20,716 bases of DNA from UBA6776 sp964636785 (GCA_964636785.1 CAZWVK010000037.1:1-20716); one strand, 5' to 3'; counted from the first letter of the stretch, positions 1-5,220 are shown. A program made the numbers and translations. Notes: generated by a model from the sequence alone, not told the origin.

Positions 1-1
1 A

Positions 2-352
2 AGATCCCCGCGCCACCTCGCCTCATTCCGCGCACTCTCCGCTTGGCGCGTAGACGCTCACGCCGCCTGCCCGTCCTGCTTGCCGCTCACCGTGGAAATC
101 CTCAAGTGCCTGGCGGCCGGATACTTTGAGTTCTCCCGCGAGCGAAAAGCGGAATCCTACCACCAGGCGCGGGAAAAGCTCGCTCACCTTTGGGTGGAGC
201 TGGAGTTCCTGAAGACGAAAGAAAACGGCGAGATGATCCACGCGCTCTCCGAGCGCCTCTGCACGGAGGTAATCCCGGCTCTCTCGGGCGCCCTCCGTAA
301 GATCGAGAACAGTAAAGGCGAAGGCAAACCCAAGAAGCAGGCGGAGGAGTGA
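2..352 (+). CDS. Uncharacterised small protein upstream of avd (left end unresolved)
   Basis: The reading frame is open from the left edge, so the gene may begin outside the window. The first internal start is a TTG at 80 with no visible ribosome binding site; from there the product is 90 residues. The C-terminal part is strongly charged and predicted helical by eye, with a lysine/glutamate-rich tail, and an unpaired CPSC lies just before the TTG. I do not recognise the family. Its TGA stop (350-352) shares a base with the ATG of the Avd-like gene, so the two are probably translationally coupled. The position suggests a DGR accessory gene, but that is inference only. The GC-rich codon use matches the DGR genes and not the genes after 2.5 kb. 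Confidence 0.5.
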   Translation, partial: RSPRHLASFRALSAWRVDAHAACPSCLPLTVEILKCLAAGYFEFSRERKAESYHQAREKLAHLWVELEFLKTKENGEMIHALSERLCTEVIPALSGALRKIENSKGEGKPKKQAEE

Positions 353-693
353 TGCAGGAGCTCAAGGTGCTCAAAAAACTTGAAGAGTGGCTGGTGCTGG
401 TGGAGCCGAGCCTCGCGAAGTTTCCGAAATCCGCCCGCTTCACGCTCGCGCAGAAGATCGAAAACTCTTCCCTTGAATGTATTGATAAGGTGATCTCCGC
501 GAATTTGGAAAAACCCCGGCGCGCCGAGCACCTTTTGCAGGCAAGGGTGGCCACCGAGCGCGTGCAGCTCCTGATCCGGGTGGCGCGGAGCCGCGCCTTC
601 GTGGACATGAAGCACTACGAGCTGTATTCGGAAAAGCTCACGGAGATTTCCAAGATGCTGGCGGGGTGGGCGCGTGCCAAGAGTCAAAGCTAA
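352..693 (+). CDS. avd: DGR accessory variability determinant, Avd-like four-helix protein
   Basis: The product is 113 residues and almost entirely helical. It has the pattern typical of Avd and the related 23S rRNA intervening-sequence fold: a first helix ending in LAKFPKSARFTL, a middle helix with LECIDKVISANLEK, a basic helix RVQLLIRVARS, and a last helix LTEISKMLAGW. In known DGRs Avd forms a basic barrel-like pentamer that binds the reverse transcriptase and template RNA and is needed for mutagenic homing. The ATG at 352 lies 5 bases after a GGAGG and overlaps the preceding stop. A GTG one codon earlier (349) is possible. The 3' end overlaps the reverse transcriptase start by 20 bases. 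Family assignment is by remembered pattern, strengthened by the adjacent DGR-type reverse transcriptase. Confidence 0.85.
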   Translation: MQELKVLKKLEEWLVLVEPSLAKFPKSARFTLAQKIENSSLECIDKVISANLEKPRRAEHLLQARVATERVQLLIRVARSRAFVDMKHYELYSEKLTEISKMLAGWARAKSQS

Positions 694-1675
694 AGATCTC
701 TGGACGGGCTTCAATACCTTCCCGAGACTCCTTCGGGGCTATTTCAGGGCCGCTCAGGGGAAGACATCCCGCCAGAGGGTGGTGCATTTCCATGCCCGGC
801 TGGAGGCGGAGGTTCTGGCGATCCGGAGCAGCCTCGAAGCCGGCACCTATTCCTGGGGGCCGTACTATTCCTTCTGGGTGATTGATCCCAAACTCCGCCG
901 GATCGAATCGGCTCCCTTCCGGGATCGGGTTGTTCATCAGGCGATGCACGAGGTGATGCTGCCGCTTTTCGAGCCCTCCTTTTATCGCCACAGCTATGCC
1001 TGCCTGCCCGGCCGGGGAACCCATCGCTCCGTGGAGCAGCTCCACCGCTGGGTGAGGGCCCGCCCCGATCATCACTATCTACAGATGGACGTTTCTAAAT
1101 ACTTTCCATCCATCGATCGGGGAATCCTTCTCTCCCTCCTGGAAGCGAGGATCGGCGATGAGCGGTTCCTAGATCTAGTCCGCTCCCTCCTTCGTTCCTC
1201 TCCCGGCGGGGGCGGCATTCCCATCGGAAATCTCACGAGCCAGCTTTTCGCCAATGTCTACCTCGATGTATTGGACCAGTTCATCAAGCGAGAGCTGCGC
1301 GTTCCGCGCTACGTGCGCTATATGGACGACTTCGTGATTCTTTCCCCGGAAAAGGCCGAGCTTGAGAGATGGCGGGGGCAGATCGAAGAATTTGCGCGGG
1401 AACGGCTCCGGCTTACCTTTCACCCTGATAAGGTGGATCTACGCCGGGTGAAGGAGGGAGTCGCCTTCGTGGGCCACCGAACCTACCCACACGGCATCTT
1501 CATGCGGGGGCGTTGTCTACGCCGTTTCAGGAAGCGCCTCCGCGAGCCACTTTCCTTGGACCAAAAAGTGAAACGCGTGCTGTCCTACCAGGCCCATGTG
1601 CACCTGGCCAAGGATCAGACGCGCATACGCCGCGAGTTTCAGCGAATTGCTTTTCAGGCGGAGGATTTCATGTAA
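674..1675 (+). CDS. Diversity-generating retroelement reverse transcriptase
   Basis: This 333-residue reverse transcriptase has the usual compact DGR length and no maturase or endonuclease domain. Visible motifs in order are SAPFRDRVVHQAM (about 79-91), FYRHSYACLPGRGTH (about 102-116), motif A LQMDVSKYFPSID with D139, the DGR-type motif IPIGNLTSQLFAN with S189-Q190 (group II introns usually have a QG-type motif here and retrons SP), and the catalytic YMDD at 216-219. DGR enzymes copy a template RNA with frequent errors at adenines and the cDNA replaces a variable repeat in a target gene. The start is GTG at 674 inside the end of avd; no better in-frame start is nearby. The two template-like repeats follow the stop by about 27 bases. 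Identification as a DGR enzyme is secure. Confidence 0.96.
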   Translation: MPRVKAKDLWTGFNTFPRLLRGYFRAAQGKTSRQRVVHFHARLEAEVLAIRSSLEAGTYSWGPYYSFWVIDPKLRRIESAPFRDRVVHQAMHEVMLPLFEPSFYRHSYACLPGRGTHRSVEQLHRWVRARPDHHYLQMDVSKYFPSIDRGILLSLLEARIGDERFLDLVRSLLRSSPGGGGIPIGNLTSQLFANVYLDVLDQFIKRELRVPRYVRYMDDFVILSPEKAELERWRGQIEEFARERLRLTFHPDKVDLRRVKEGVAFVGHRTYPHGIFMRGRCLRRFRKRLREPLSLDQKVKRVLSYQAHVHLAKDQTRIRREFQRIAFQAEDFM

Positions 1676-1701
1676 GTGCTCCCCCGGAAATAGGGATTTT
1701 C

Positions 1702-1933
1702 CTATCCATATCGCACCGTGCGCGGCTCGATTGTCGGTGGTAGCTGGAACAATGCTTCAAATTCGGGGCGGTTCGCGCTCAATCTGAACAATGCGCCGAC
1801 GAACACGAATACGAACATCGGGTTCCGGTGCGCCCTCCCAGAGGTGTACCCCTCCGCTCTTTTAGCGGAGGCGGAAATTCAAGGCCAGATTTACAAGGGC
1901 TCCGGCCCTCGTACCGTGCCATCTCACCGCAGG
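1702..1933 (+). repeat. DGR template/variable repeat unit, copy 1 (adenine-rich)
   Basis: This copy pairs without gaps with 2103-2334 (offset 401). Positions 1702-1728 and 1804-1933 are identical in both copies, and all 17 mismatches lie between 1729 and 1803: 1729-1731, 1748-1749, 1755-1756, 1759-1762, 1787-1788, 1794, 1799 and 1802-1803. At 11 of these copy 1 has A. Read in frame it gives GSIVGGSWNNASNSG, then LNLNNAPTNTNTNIGFR, with AAC/AAT codons at the variable sites as expected of a DGR template. No start, stop or upstream coding sequence makes this a target gene: the frame has stops at 1673 and 1691. At six mismatches copy 1 is not A, so it is not a perfect template for copy 2. Confidence 0.88.
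1851..1871 (+). promoter_or_regulatory. DGR-type hairpin after repeat copy 1
   Basis: CCTCCGCT and AGCGGAGG form a perfect 8-bp stem around a 5-base loop. It starts about 27 bases after the conserved NIGFR codons. Known DGR targets carry a stem-loop of similar size just after the variable repeat that promotes homing. Here the element lies after both repeats, so it cannot tell template from target. Confidence 0.7.
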
Positions 1934-2015
1934 ATAGGAATTTCCCAGGCACTCGGGGCGCGCAAGCCCGAGGGCCGAACCGTCCGCAGGGCCGGGGCGC
2001 CTGAGCTATGTGCTT

Positions 2016-2037
2016 GGCCGTTCCCGGCCCGTTTTTT
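2016..2037 (+). terminator. Terminator-like hairpin ending template unit 1
   Basis: GGCCG, loop TTCC, CGGCC, then CG and six T residues. The stem is short but fully GC, and the same element ends the second unit, which supports a real 3' end. Confidence 0.6.
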
Positions 2038-2102
2038 AAGTTTTGATCGAAGGGGTTTCCAGGACGCAGAGTTTGTGTGAGTCTCCTGGGAATGGGATTC
2101 TT

Positions 2103-2334
2103 CTATCCATATCGCACCGTGCGCGGCTCTCGTGTCGGTGGTAGCTGGTTCAATGACTCGCTATCGGGGCGGTTCGCGCTCAATCTGCTCAATGAGCCGT
2201 CGTTCACGAATACGAACATCGGGTTCCGGTGCGCCCTCCCAGAGGTGTACCCCTCCGCTCTTTTAGCGGAGGCGGAAATTCAAGGCCAGATTTACAAGGG
2301 CTCCGGCCCTCGTACCGTGCCATCTCACCGCAGG
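2103..2334 (+). repeat. DGR template/variable repeat unit, copy 2 (diversified-looking)
   Basis: This is the partner of copy 1. Three AAC codons of copy 1 are here TTC (2149), CTC (2188) and TTC (2203), and an AAT is CTA (2161-2163). That is the pattern expected after adenine-specific mutagenic copying. The frame reads GSRVGGSWFNDSLSG, then LNLLNEPSFTNTNIGFR. The frame opens only at about 2047, so there is no room for a lectin-domain target protein, and it runs on past the GFRCA end without the stop usually found at the end of a variable repeat. At 2156, 2163 and 2195 copy 2 has A where copy 1 does not, so both copies may descend from a template not present in this window. Confidence 0.85.
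2252..2272 (+). promoter_or_regulatory. DGR-type hairpin after repeat copy 2
   Basis: This is identical in sequence and relative position to the hairpin at 1851-1871: an 8-bp stem, a 5-base loop, directly downstream of the variable segment. It may act as a homing target element or as part of the template RNA. Confidence 0.7.
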
Positions 2335-2411
2335 GTAGGAGATTCCTAGGCACCCGGGATAACCCGGGGGTCGAACCGTTCGCAGGGCCGGGACGCTCGG
2401 GTCATGTGCTT

Positions 2412-2433
2412 GGCCGTTCCCGGCCCGCTTTTT
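2412..2433 (+). terminator. Terminator-like hairpin ending template unit 2
   Basis: The same GGCCG-TTCC-CGGCC stem-loop as in unit 1, followed by CGC and five T residues. Confidence 0.55.
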
Positions 2434-2458
2434 AAGAGCTGCCAGAGGCACCCGATAT

Positions 2459-2487
2459 GCCGAGAGATAGCCTGCACGCTCGGCTTT
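2459..2487 (+). terminator. Possible terminator between the DGR and the small membrane gene
   Basis: GCCGAG and CTCGGC pair across a 14-base loop, followed by only three T residues. It may back up transcription termination from the DGR side. Its location just beyond the stop of the convergent minus-strand gene fits an end-to-end boundary. The loop is long and the T run weak. Confidence 0.35.
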
Positions 2488-2488
2488 C

Positions 2489-2698
2489 CTACTTGTATCT
2501 TTTGGAATCGTAGGAACTACATGCATCCTTGTGGAATGCTGATGGGCAATCCCAGCTTGCGCTTGTTCCGGCTAATGCCTTGGTCCGCAGCTCGGTCACG
2601 AGCTTCAGCGGGATGTCAGGCCGGCCGATCGCACAGCAGGCGAAGAGAAAGACAATGAAGGCTCCAATGGCTTCTTGAAGCGACGGAATAGATGGCAT
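2489..2698 (-). CDS. Small single-span membrane protein, unknown function
   Basis: The product is 69 residues starting at an ATG with a strong AGGAGG (2705-2710) six bases upstream. This decides the start against a longer frame reaching 2830. Residues about 10-24 (AIGAFIVFLFACCAIG) form one hydrophobic segment containing two cysteines. The remainder is a soluble tail with two further cysteines (DCPSAFHKDAC). I do not recognise the family. It is convergent with the DGR. The ribosome binding site and membrane segment make it a believable gene. The combination of one span and a short tail also occurs in small toxins and phage proteins, but nothing here supports such a role. Confidence 0.6.
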   Translation of the reverse strand: MPSIPSLQEAIGAFIVFLFACCAIGRPDIPLKLVTELRTKALAGTSASWDCPSAFHKDACSSYDSKRYK

Positions 2699-2710
2699 GG
2701 TGATCCTCCT

Positions 2711-3302
2711 TGTTTGGTTATCTATGATCTGTTTTGCTATGGACTGATTCGAGCGAAACCTGTTCAGGCAAGGCCCGTTTTCAATCAAAGTATGGAATCG
2801 CTGGAATTCCGGCATCGGGATGACCTGCAAGCCAGGTCACCCAAGTCACCCGATTTCGTGAAACCGAGTGAAGCGGGATGAAATCGCGGTGAAGAGAAAT
2901 GAAAATAGGAGAAGCGTGGAAGGGCTTATGCTTTTTAACAACCCTTGAGAATCACTTTGTTATTGGTTTTCGTTCATTGCACATCGGGAAGTTCAGGCAT
3001 AGGTGGGAAAAGTATAAGTAAATGCAGGAAGTTACAAGTGCGGGAATGCCTAGGTTAGCCGCAGGTGAAACGAAGTCACCCGATTTCGGGGGTTTTGAGT
3101 GGAAAATAGGAGCTCGAACAACGGAATGGGGACCGAAATTCGTGTCCCCTGACTTTCCCCGCTGCGTCCCCGTCGCACTCCGGCTCAGACCTGATTTCGT
3201 TCCCGGTTTCCTAGTTCCAAATAGCTAAGGTGACCCTGGCCGGATAATGCTCCAATGACATTCCTTTGTTGACCGGGACCCACGTTATGCCAGCATTTAA
3301 AC
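2711..3302. other. Stretch without a convincing gene; contains a short imperfect duplication
   Basis: Open frames here are short, lack ribosome binding sites and have unlikely composition. The only structure I see is a 16-base exact repeat, AAGTCACCCGATTTCG, at 2843-2858 and 3073-3088. Each copy is followed within about 45 bases by a GAAAATAGGAG-like block, which suggests a diverged duplication of about 70 bases. The stretch sits at the transition between the GC-rich DGR and the AT-richer chromosome. Part of 2711-2830 is probably the promoter region of the minus-strand membrane gene. Confidence 0.5.
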
Positions 3303-3590
3303 ATGGATAAACTTCTTCAAACGAACGAAACCTTCCTTGAAGGTAAATGGGTTGAATCAGGCGGCAAGGTCATCGCCGATGAAGTTGCAAAGCGGGTCGA
3401 ACACCTCGTAACTTATGTATTGAAGAAAATTGAGCATTCACAAGATGGGTGGGACACTCTTTATCAAGACCCCGCTGACGGTAGGTACTGGGAGCACTTC
3501 TATTTGCAAAGCGAAATGCATGGTGGAGGTCCTCCGTCTTTGAAGGTAATCAGCTCTGATGCTGCTAAGAAAAAATATGCGATCAAGTAA
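3303..3590 (+). CDS. Imm27-like immunity protein
   Basis: This 95-residue soluble protein has no signal peptide. It matches the remembered pattern of the Imm27 family: an N-terminal ETFLEGKWVESGGKVIADE, a central segment with KRVEHLV, then GWDTLYQDPADGRYWE, and a C-terminal QSEMHGGGPPSLKVIS. Imm27 proteins are cytoplasmic antitoxins thought to neutralise a cognate polymorphic-toxin nuclease or similar effector. No toxin gene is adjacent, so it is an orphan in this window. There is no clear Shine-Dalgarno before the ATG at 3303. A strong terminator follows about 30 bases after the stop, so it is likely transcribed alone. Confidence 0.82.
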   Translation: MDKLLQTNETFLEGKWVESGGKVIADEVAKRVEHLVTYVLKKIEHSQDGWDTLYQDPADGRYWEHFYLQSEMHGGGPPSLKVISSDAAKKKYAIK

Positions 3591-3619
3591 CACTGCCCAG
3601 TGAGATAGCCGAACACACA

Positions 3620-3652
3620 AGAGCCTGCCGGAGATCCGTGCGGGCTCTTTTC
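3620..3652 (+). terminator. Intrinsic terminator after the Imm27-like gene
   Basis: AGAGCCTGC (3620-3628) pairs with GCGGGCTCT (3640-3648) as nine pairs including one G-T wobble, with an 11-base loop. It is followed by TTTTCGTTT. Confidence 0.8.
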
Positions 3653-3687
3653 GTTTCCCTGCCGCAGAAGGATTCAACGACCGTTAA

Positions 3688-3740
3688 GTACCTGCTTCTT
3701 TTTCTGATATGCGGCGCATATCAGAAAAAGAAGCAGGTAC
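3688..3740. repeat. Perfect 53-bp palindrome between convergent genes
   Basis: Two 26-base arms (3688-3713 and 3715-3740) are exact reverse complements around the single base 3714. The arms begin and end in GTACC/GGTAC and contain a CTTTTTC/GAAAAAG block. The element lies between the plus-strand immunity gene and the minus-strand gene ending at 3747, so it could serve as a bidirectional terminator or be a REP/MITE-like intergenic repeat. A fold-back assembly or amplification artefact is a real alternative. Confidence 0.9.
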
Positions 3741-3746
3741 CTCCAA

Positions 3747-4229
3747 TTACATCTTGAGTGGCGTCCAGCCTGGGTCAATGAAAACCTCGCCGTATTTCTC
3801 AAGACCTTTGGCGACCTTGATGAAGCCTTGGGCTCGATCTTTAGAGGTTGGACCAGTTTTCATGGCTGATGATCCTGCCATCATCTCAGAGAGAATAACG
3901 TGAAGTGCGGCGTCGGCATCCGCTTTCAGTTTACAGTCTTTGAAAATATTTTGAATGGATCGATCAATCTTTGAAGCCAAAGTTTGATAATCTTTGGCAG
4001 TGAATTTTCCACTGTGGACCTCATTCATCCGGCTTTGAAGGTCTTTGCGAATGGTTTTCATATGAGATCTAAGAGGGGCATCGCTTTCGAATTTTTTATC
4101 TGGTTTAAGCTCTTTAAGAGTTTTGTGCTCTCCATGATCATGTTTGTGGCCATGCTTATGATCTGCACCAATGGCCGCTGTGGAAAATAAAAAAGATAAG
4201 CCCATCAATAAACCAAAAATCCCGCGCAC
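3747..4229 (-). CDS. Periplasmic histidine-rich protein, DnrO-like
   Basis: The product is 160 residues from a GTG at 4229 preceded by GAAGGAG, preferred over a TTG at 4247 that would overlap the upstream gene. Residues 1-22 are a signal peptide (MRGIFGLLMGLSFLF...AIGA). The mature protein starts with a histidine cluster, DHKHGHKHDHGEHK, likely to bind metal. The remainder is helical, with one cysteine in FKDCKLKADADAALHVIL, and ends in YGEVFIDPGW. This recalls small proteobacterial periplasmic proteins often labelled DnrO, a label not tied to a proven function. It begins one base after the stop of the dioxygenase-like gene, so the two almost certainly form one transcription unit. Metal handling is inferred. 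Confidence 0.72.
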   Translation of the reverse strand: MRGIFGLLMGLSFLFSTAAIGADHKHGHKHDHGEHKTLKELKPDKKFESDAPLRSHMKTIRKDLQSRMNEVHSGKFTAKDYQTLASKIDRSIQNIFKDCKLKADADAALHVILSEMMAGSSAMKTGPTSKDRAQGFIKVAKGLEKYGEVFIDPGWTPLKM

Positions 4230-4230
4230 T

Positions 4231-5013
4231 TTATACTCCTTCTCCAAAATACATGGTTCTCATGGAAATCGAACTATTGTGAATGTCTTCGAAAACAAAC
4301 TTCGGCTTTTCATCTGCATCTGCGGCACCCAATGCGTAAAGCAGAGGATAGTAATGATCCGGTGTTGGAACGCTTTGTCTTCCAGCTTCGGTCTTTTTAA
4401 AGTCCTCAATGATCGATCGATCGTCTCTGTTTAAGAGTCGATCCTTCATCCACTCATCAAATTCAATCGCCCAGTCATAAGGTTTTGCGTCCTCGGACCA
4501 GCTTAAAGTTCTCAAGTTATGAACCACGTTTCCGCTTCCAATAATCAAAATGTCCTGATCACGAAGCTGATTGAGTTTCGTTCCAAGGCGGTAGTGGTAC
4601 TCGGGTGGCCTCGACATATACATACTCAGTTGAAGGACCGGAGTTTTTGCTTCAGGAAAAATATGACGAAGCACAGACCATGTTCCATGATCCAGTCCCC
4701 ACATCTCCTGATCAGGGTGCACCTGAGGATCGGTGATGGTGTTGCAAATAAATTCGGCGACTTCGGGGCTTCCAGGAGCCGGGTATTGCACATCAAAAAG
4801 TGCTTGGGGAAAGCCATAAAAATCATGAATGGTTTTTGGATTTTCCATTCGTGTCACCCAGGAGCCTTCTGTCATCCAGTGAGCTGAAATGCAAAGGATG
4901 GCTCTGGGATTGGGGCAAAGATCTCTCATTGAATTCAGACTCTTAGTAAAGTCATTGTCTTCCAGCGCATTCATGGGCGAGCCATGCCCTATAAAAAAGA
5001 CCGGCGTTCTCAT
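4231..5013 (-). CDS. ygiD: 4,5-DOPA dioxygenase extradiol-like protein (class III ring-cleavage family)
   Basis: The product is 260 residues, the usual length for YgiD-type class III extradiol dioxygenases (LigB superfamily). Seen are an N-terminal FFIGHGSPMNALE with H10, ISAHWMTEG, a central HGTWSVLRHIFPEA, IIGSGNVVHNLR and a C-terminal TPDHYYPLLYALG. These histidines are the likely metal ligands and catalytic residues. Family members open catechol rings such as that of L-DOPA, and physiological substrates in most bacteria are unknown. The ATG at 5013 has a GGGGG four bases upstream. It is first in a two-gene unit with the histidine-rich secreted protein. Confidence 0.88.
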   Translation of the reverse strand: MRTPVFFIGHGSPMNALEDNDFTKSLNSMRDLCPNPRAILCISAHWMTEGSWVTRMENPKTIHDFYGFPQALFDVQYPAPGSPEVAEFICNTITDPQVHPDQEMWGLDHGTWSVLRHIFPEAKTPVLQLSMYMSRPPEYHYRLGTKLNQLRDQDILIIGSGNVVHNLRTLSWSEDAKPYDWAIEFDEWMKDRLLNRDDRSIIEDFKKTEAGRQSVPTPDHYYPLLYALGAADADEKPKFVFEDIHNSSISMRTMYFGEGV

Positions 5014-5076
5014 CGAGCCCCCTTATGGTGACTTTGAAAATAATGAGGGTAGTCTATCTCACATCGCTTAAGAGGC

Positions 5077-5220
5077 AAGAGCATTGATTATGGCCTTAAG
5101 AAAGACGTTGAAAAGGTGGGCCATGAAGGTGAGCCACGCCGCGAAGGCCAAAGCCCTCGCTTTGTGACGTTTTGGGATTCTGAAGGAAATGCCCTCGGTC
5201 TTGAAGAAGAAGCTAATTAA
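5077..5220 (+). pseudogene. 3' fragment of a VOC/glyoxalase-like gene
   Basis: The frame ending in TAA at 5218-5220 encodes about 47 residues ending RFVTFWDSEGNALGLEEEAN. This resembles the last strand and metal-ligand end of VOC (glyoxalase/bleomycin resistance) proteins, which often end in a FxDPDGN-L-E pattern. The frame is closed by stops at 5041-5052 and there is no start or ribosome binding site, so only a remnant remains. It overlaps the end of the convergent secreted-protein gene by a few bases. The identification rests on a short motif. Confidence 0.5.

Larger units (their letters stand above)
1702..2037 (+). ncRNA. Putative DGR template RNA 1 (repeat plus structured 3' segment)
   Basis: The repeat is followed by a segment with four hairpins. 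They are an 8-bp stem at 1851-1871, a 5-bp stem with a C(UCCG)G tetraloop at 1896-1909, a 6-bp stem CTCGGG/CCCGAG at 1952-1957/1967-1972, and a GGCCG/CGGCC stem with a T run ending at 2037. In studied DGRs the template RNA needs a structured 3' spacer that binds the reverse transcriptase-Avd complex and primes cDNA synthesis; by analogy this segment would be that spacer. Transcription is probably from the avd-RT operon. The 5' end cannot be set from sequence. Confidence 0.6.
2103..2433 (+). ncRNA. Putative DGR template RNA 2 (second tandem unit)
   Basis: The layout is the same as unit 1, with hairpins at 2252-2272, 2297-2310, 2353-2368 and 2412-2425 and a T run at 2429-2433. The third stem is CCCGGG/CCCGGG with a loop of four bases instead of nine. 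Relative to unit 1, a T-A pair (1953-1971) has become a C-G pair (2354-2367), so pairing is kept although both bases and the loop changed. This suggests the RNA structure has been under selection in both units. Similarity upstream of 2103 fades over about 30 bases, so the duplication appears to begin near the reverse transcriptase stop codon. Confidence 0.55.

Noticed and set aside
674..1675. Group II intron or retron reverse transcriptase
   Set aside because: The GNLTSQ motif, compact length, the Avd-like neighbour and the adenine-variable repeats are DGR features. There is no maturase domain and no intron or msr/msd structure.
1718..2080. Protein-coding gene starting at GTG 1718 through repeat copy 1
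   Set aside because: There is no ribosome binding site, the frame has stops just upstream, it starts inside the repeat, and its C-terminal half translates the structured RNA and terminator region.
2077..2349. DGR target gene carrying repeat copy 2
   Set aside because: Only about 12 residues precede the repeat, too few for any lectin or FGE domain, and there is no stop at the usual end of the variable domain.
3022..3228. Small plus-strand gene in the non-coding stretch
   Set aside because: Low-complexity proline/arginine-rich translation, no ribosome binding site, and it contains one copy of the intergenic duplication.
3230..3303. Possible integron attC site before the Imm27-like gene, because of a CGTTATGCC close to the start codon
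   Set aside because: No matching inverse core site (GCATAAC-like) is found upstream, the imperfect CTGGCCGGATAATG partner does not pair well, and no integrase or second cassette is visible.
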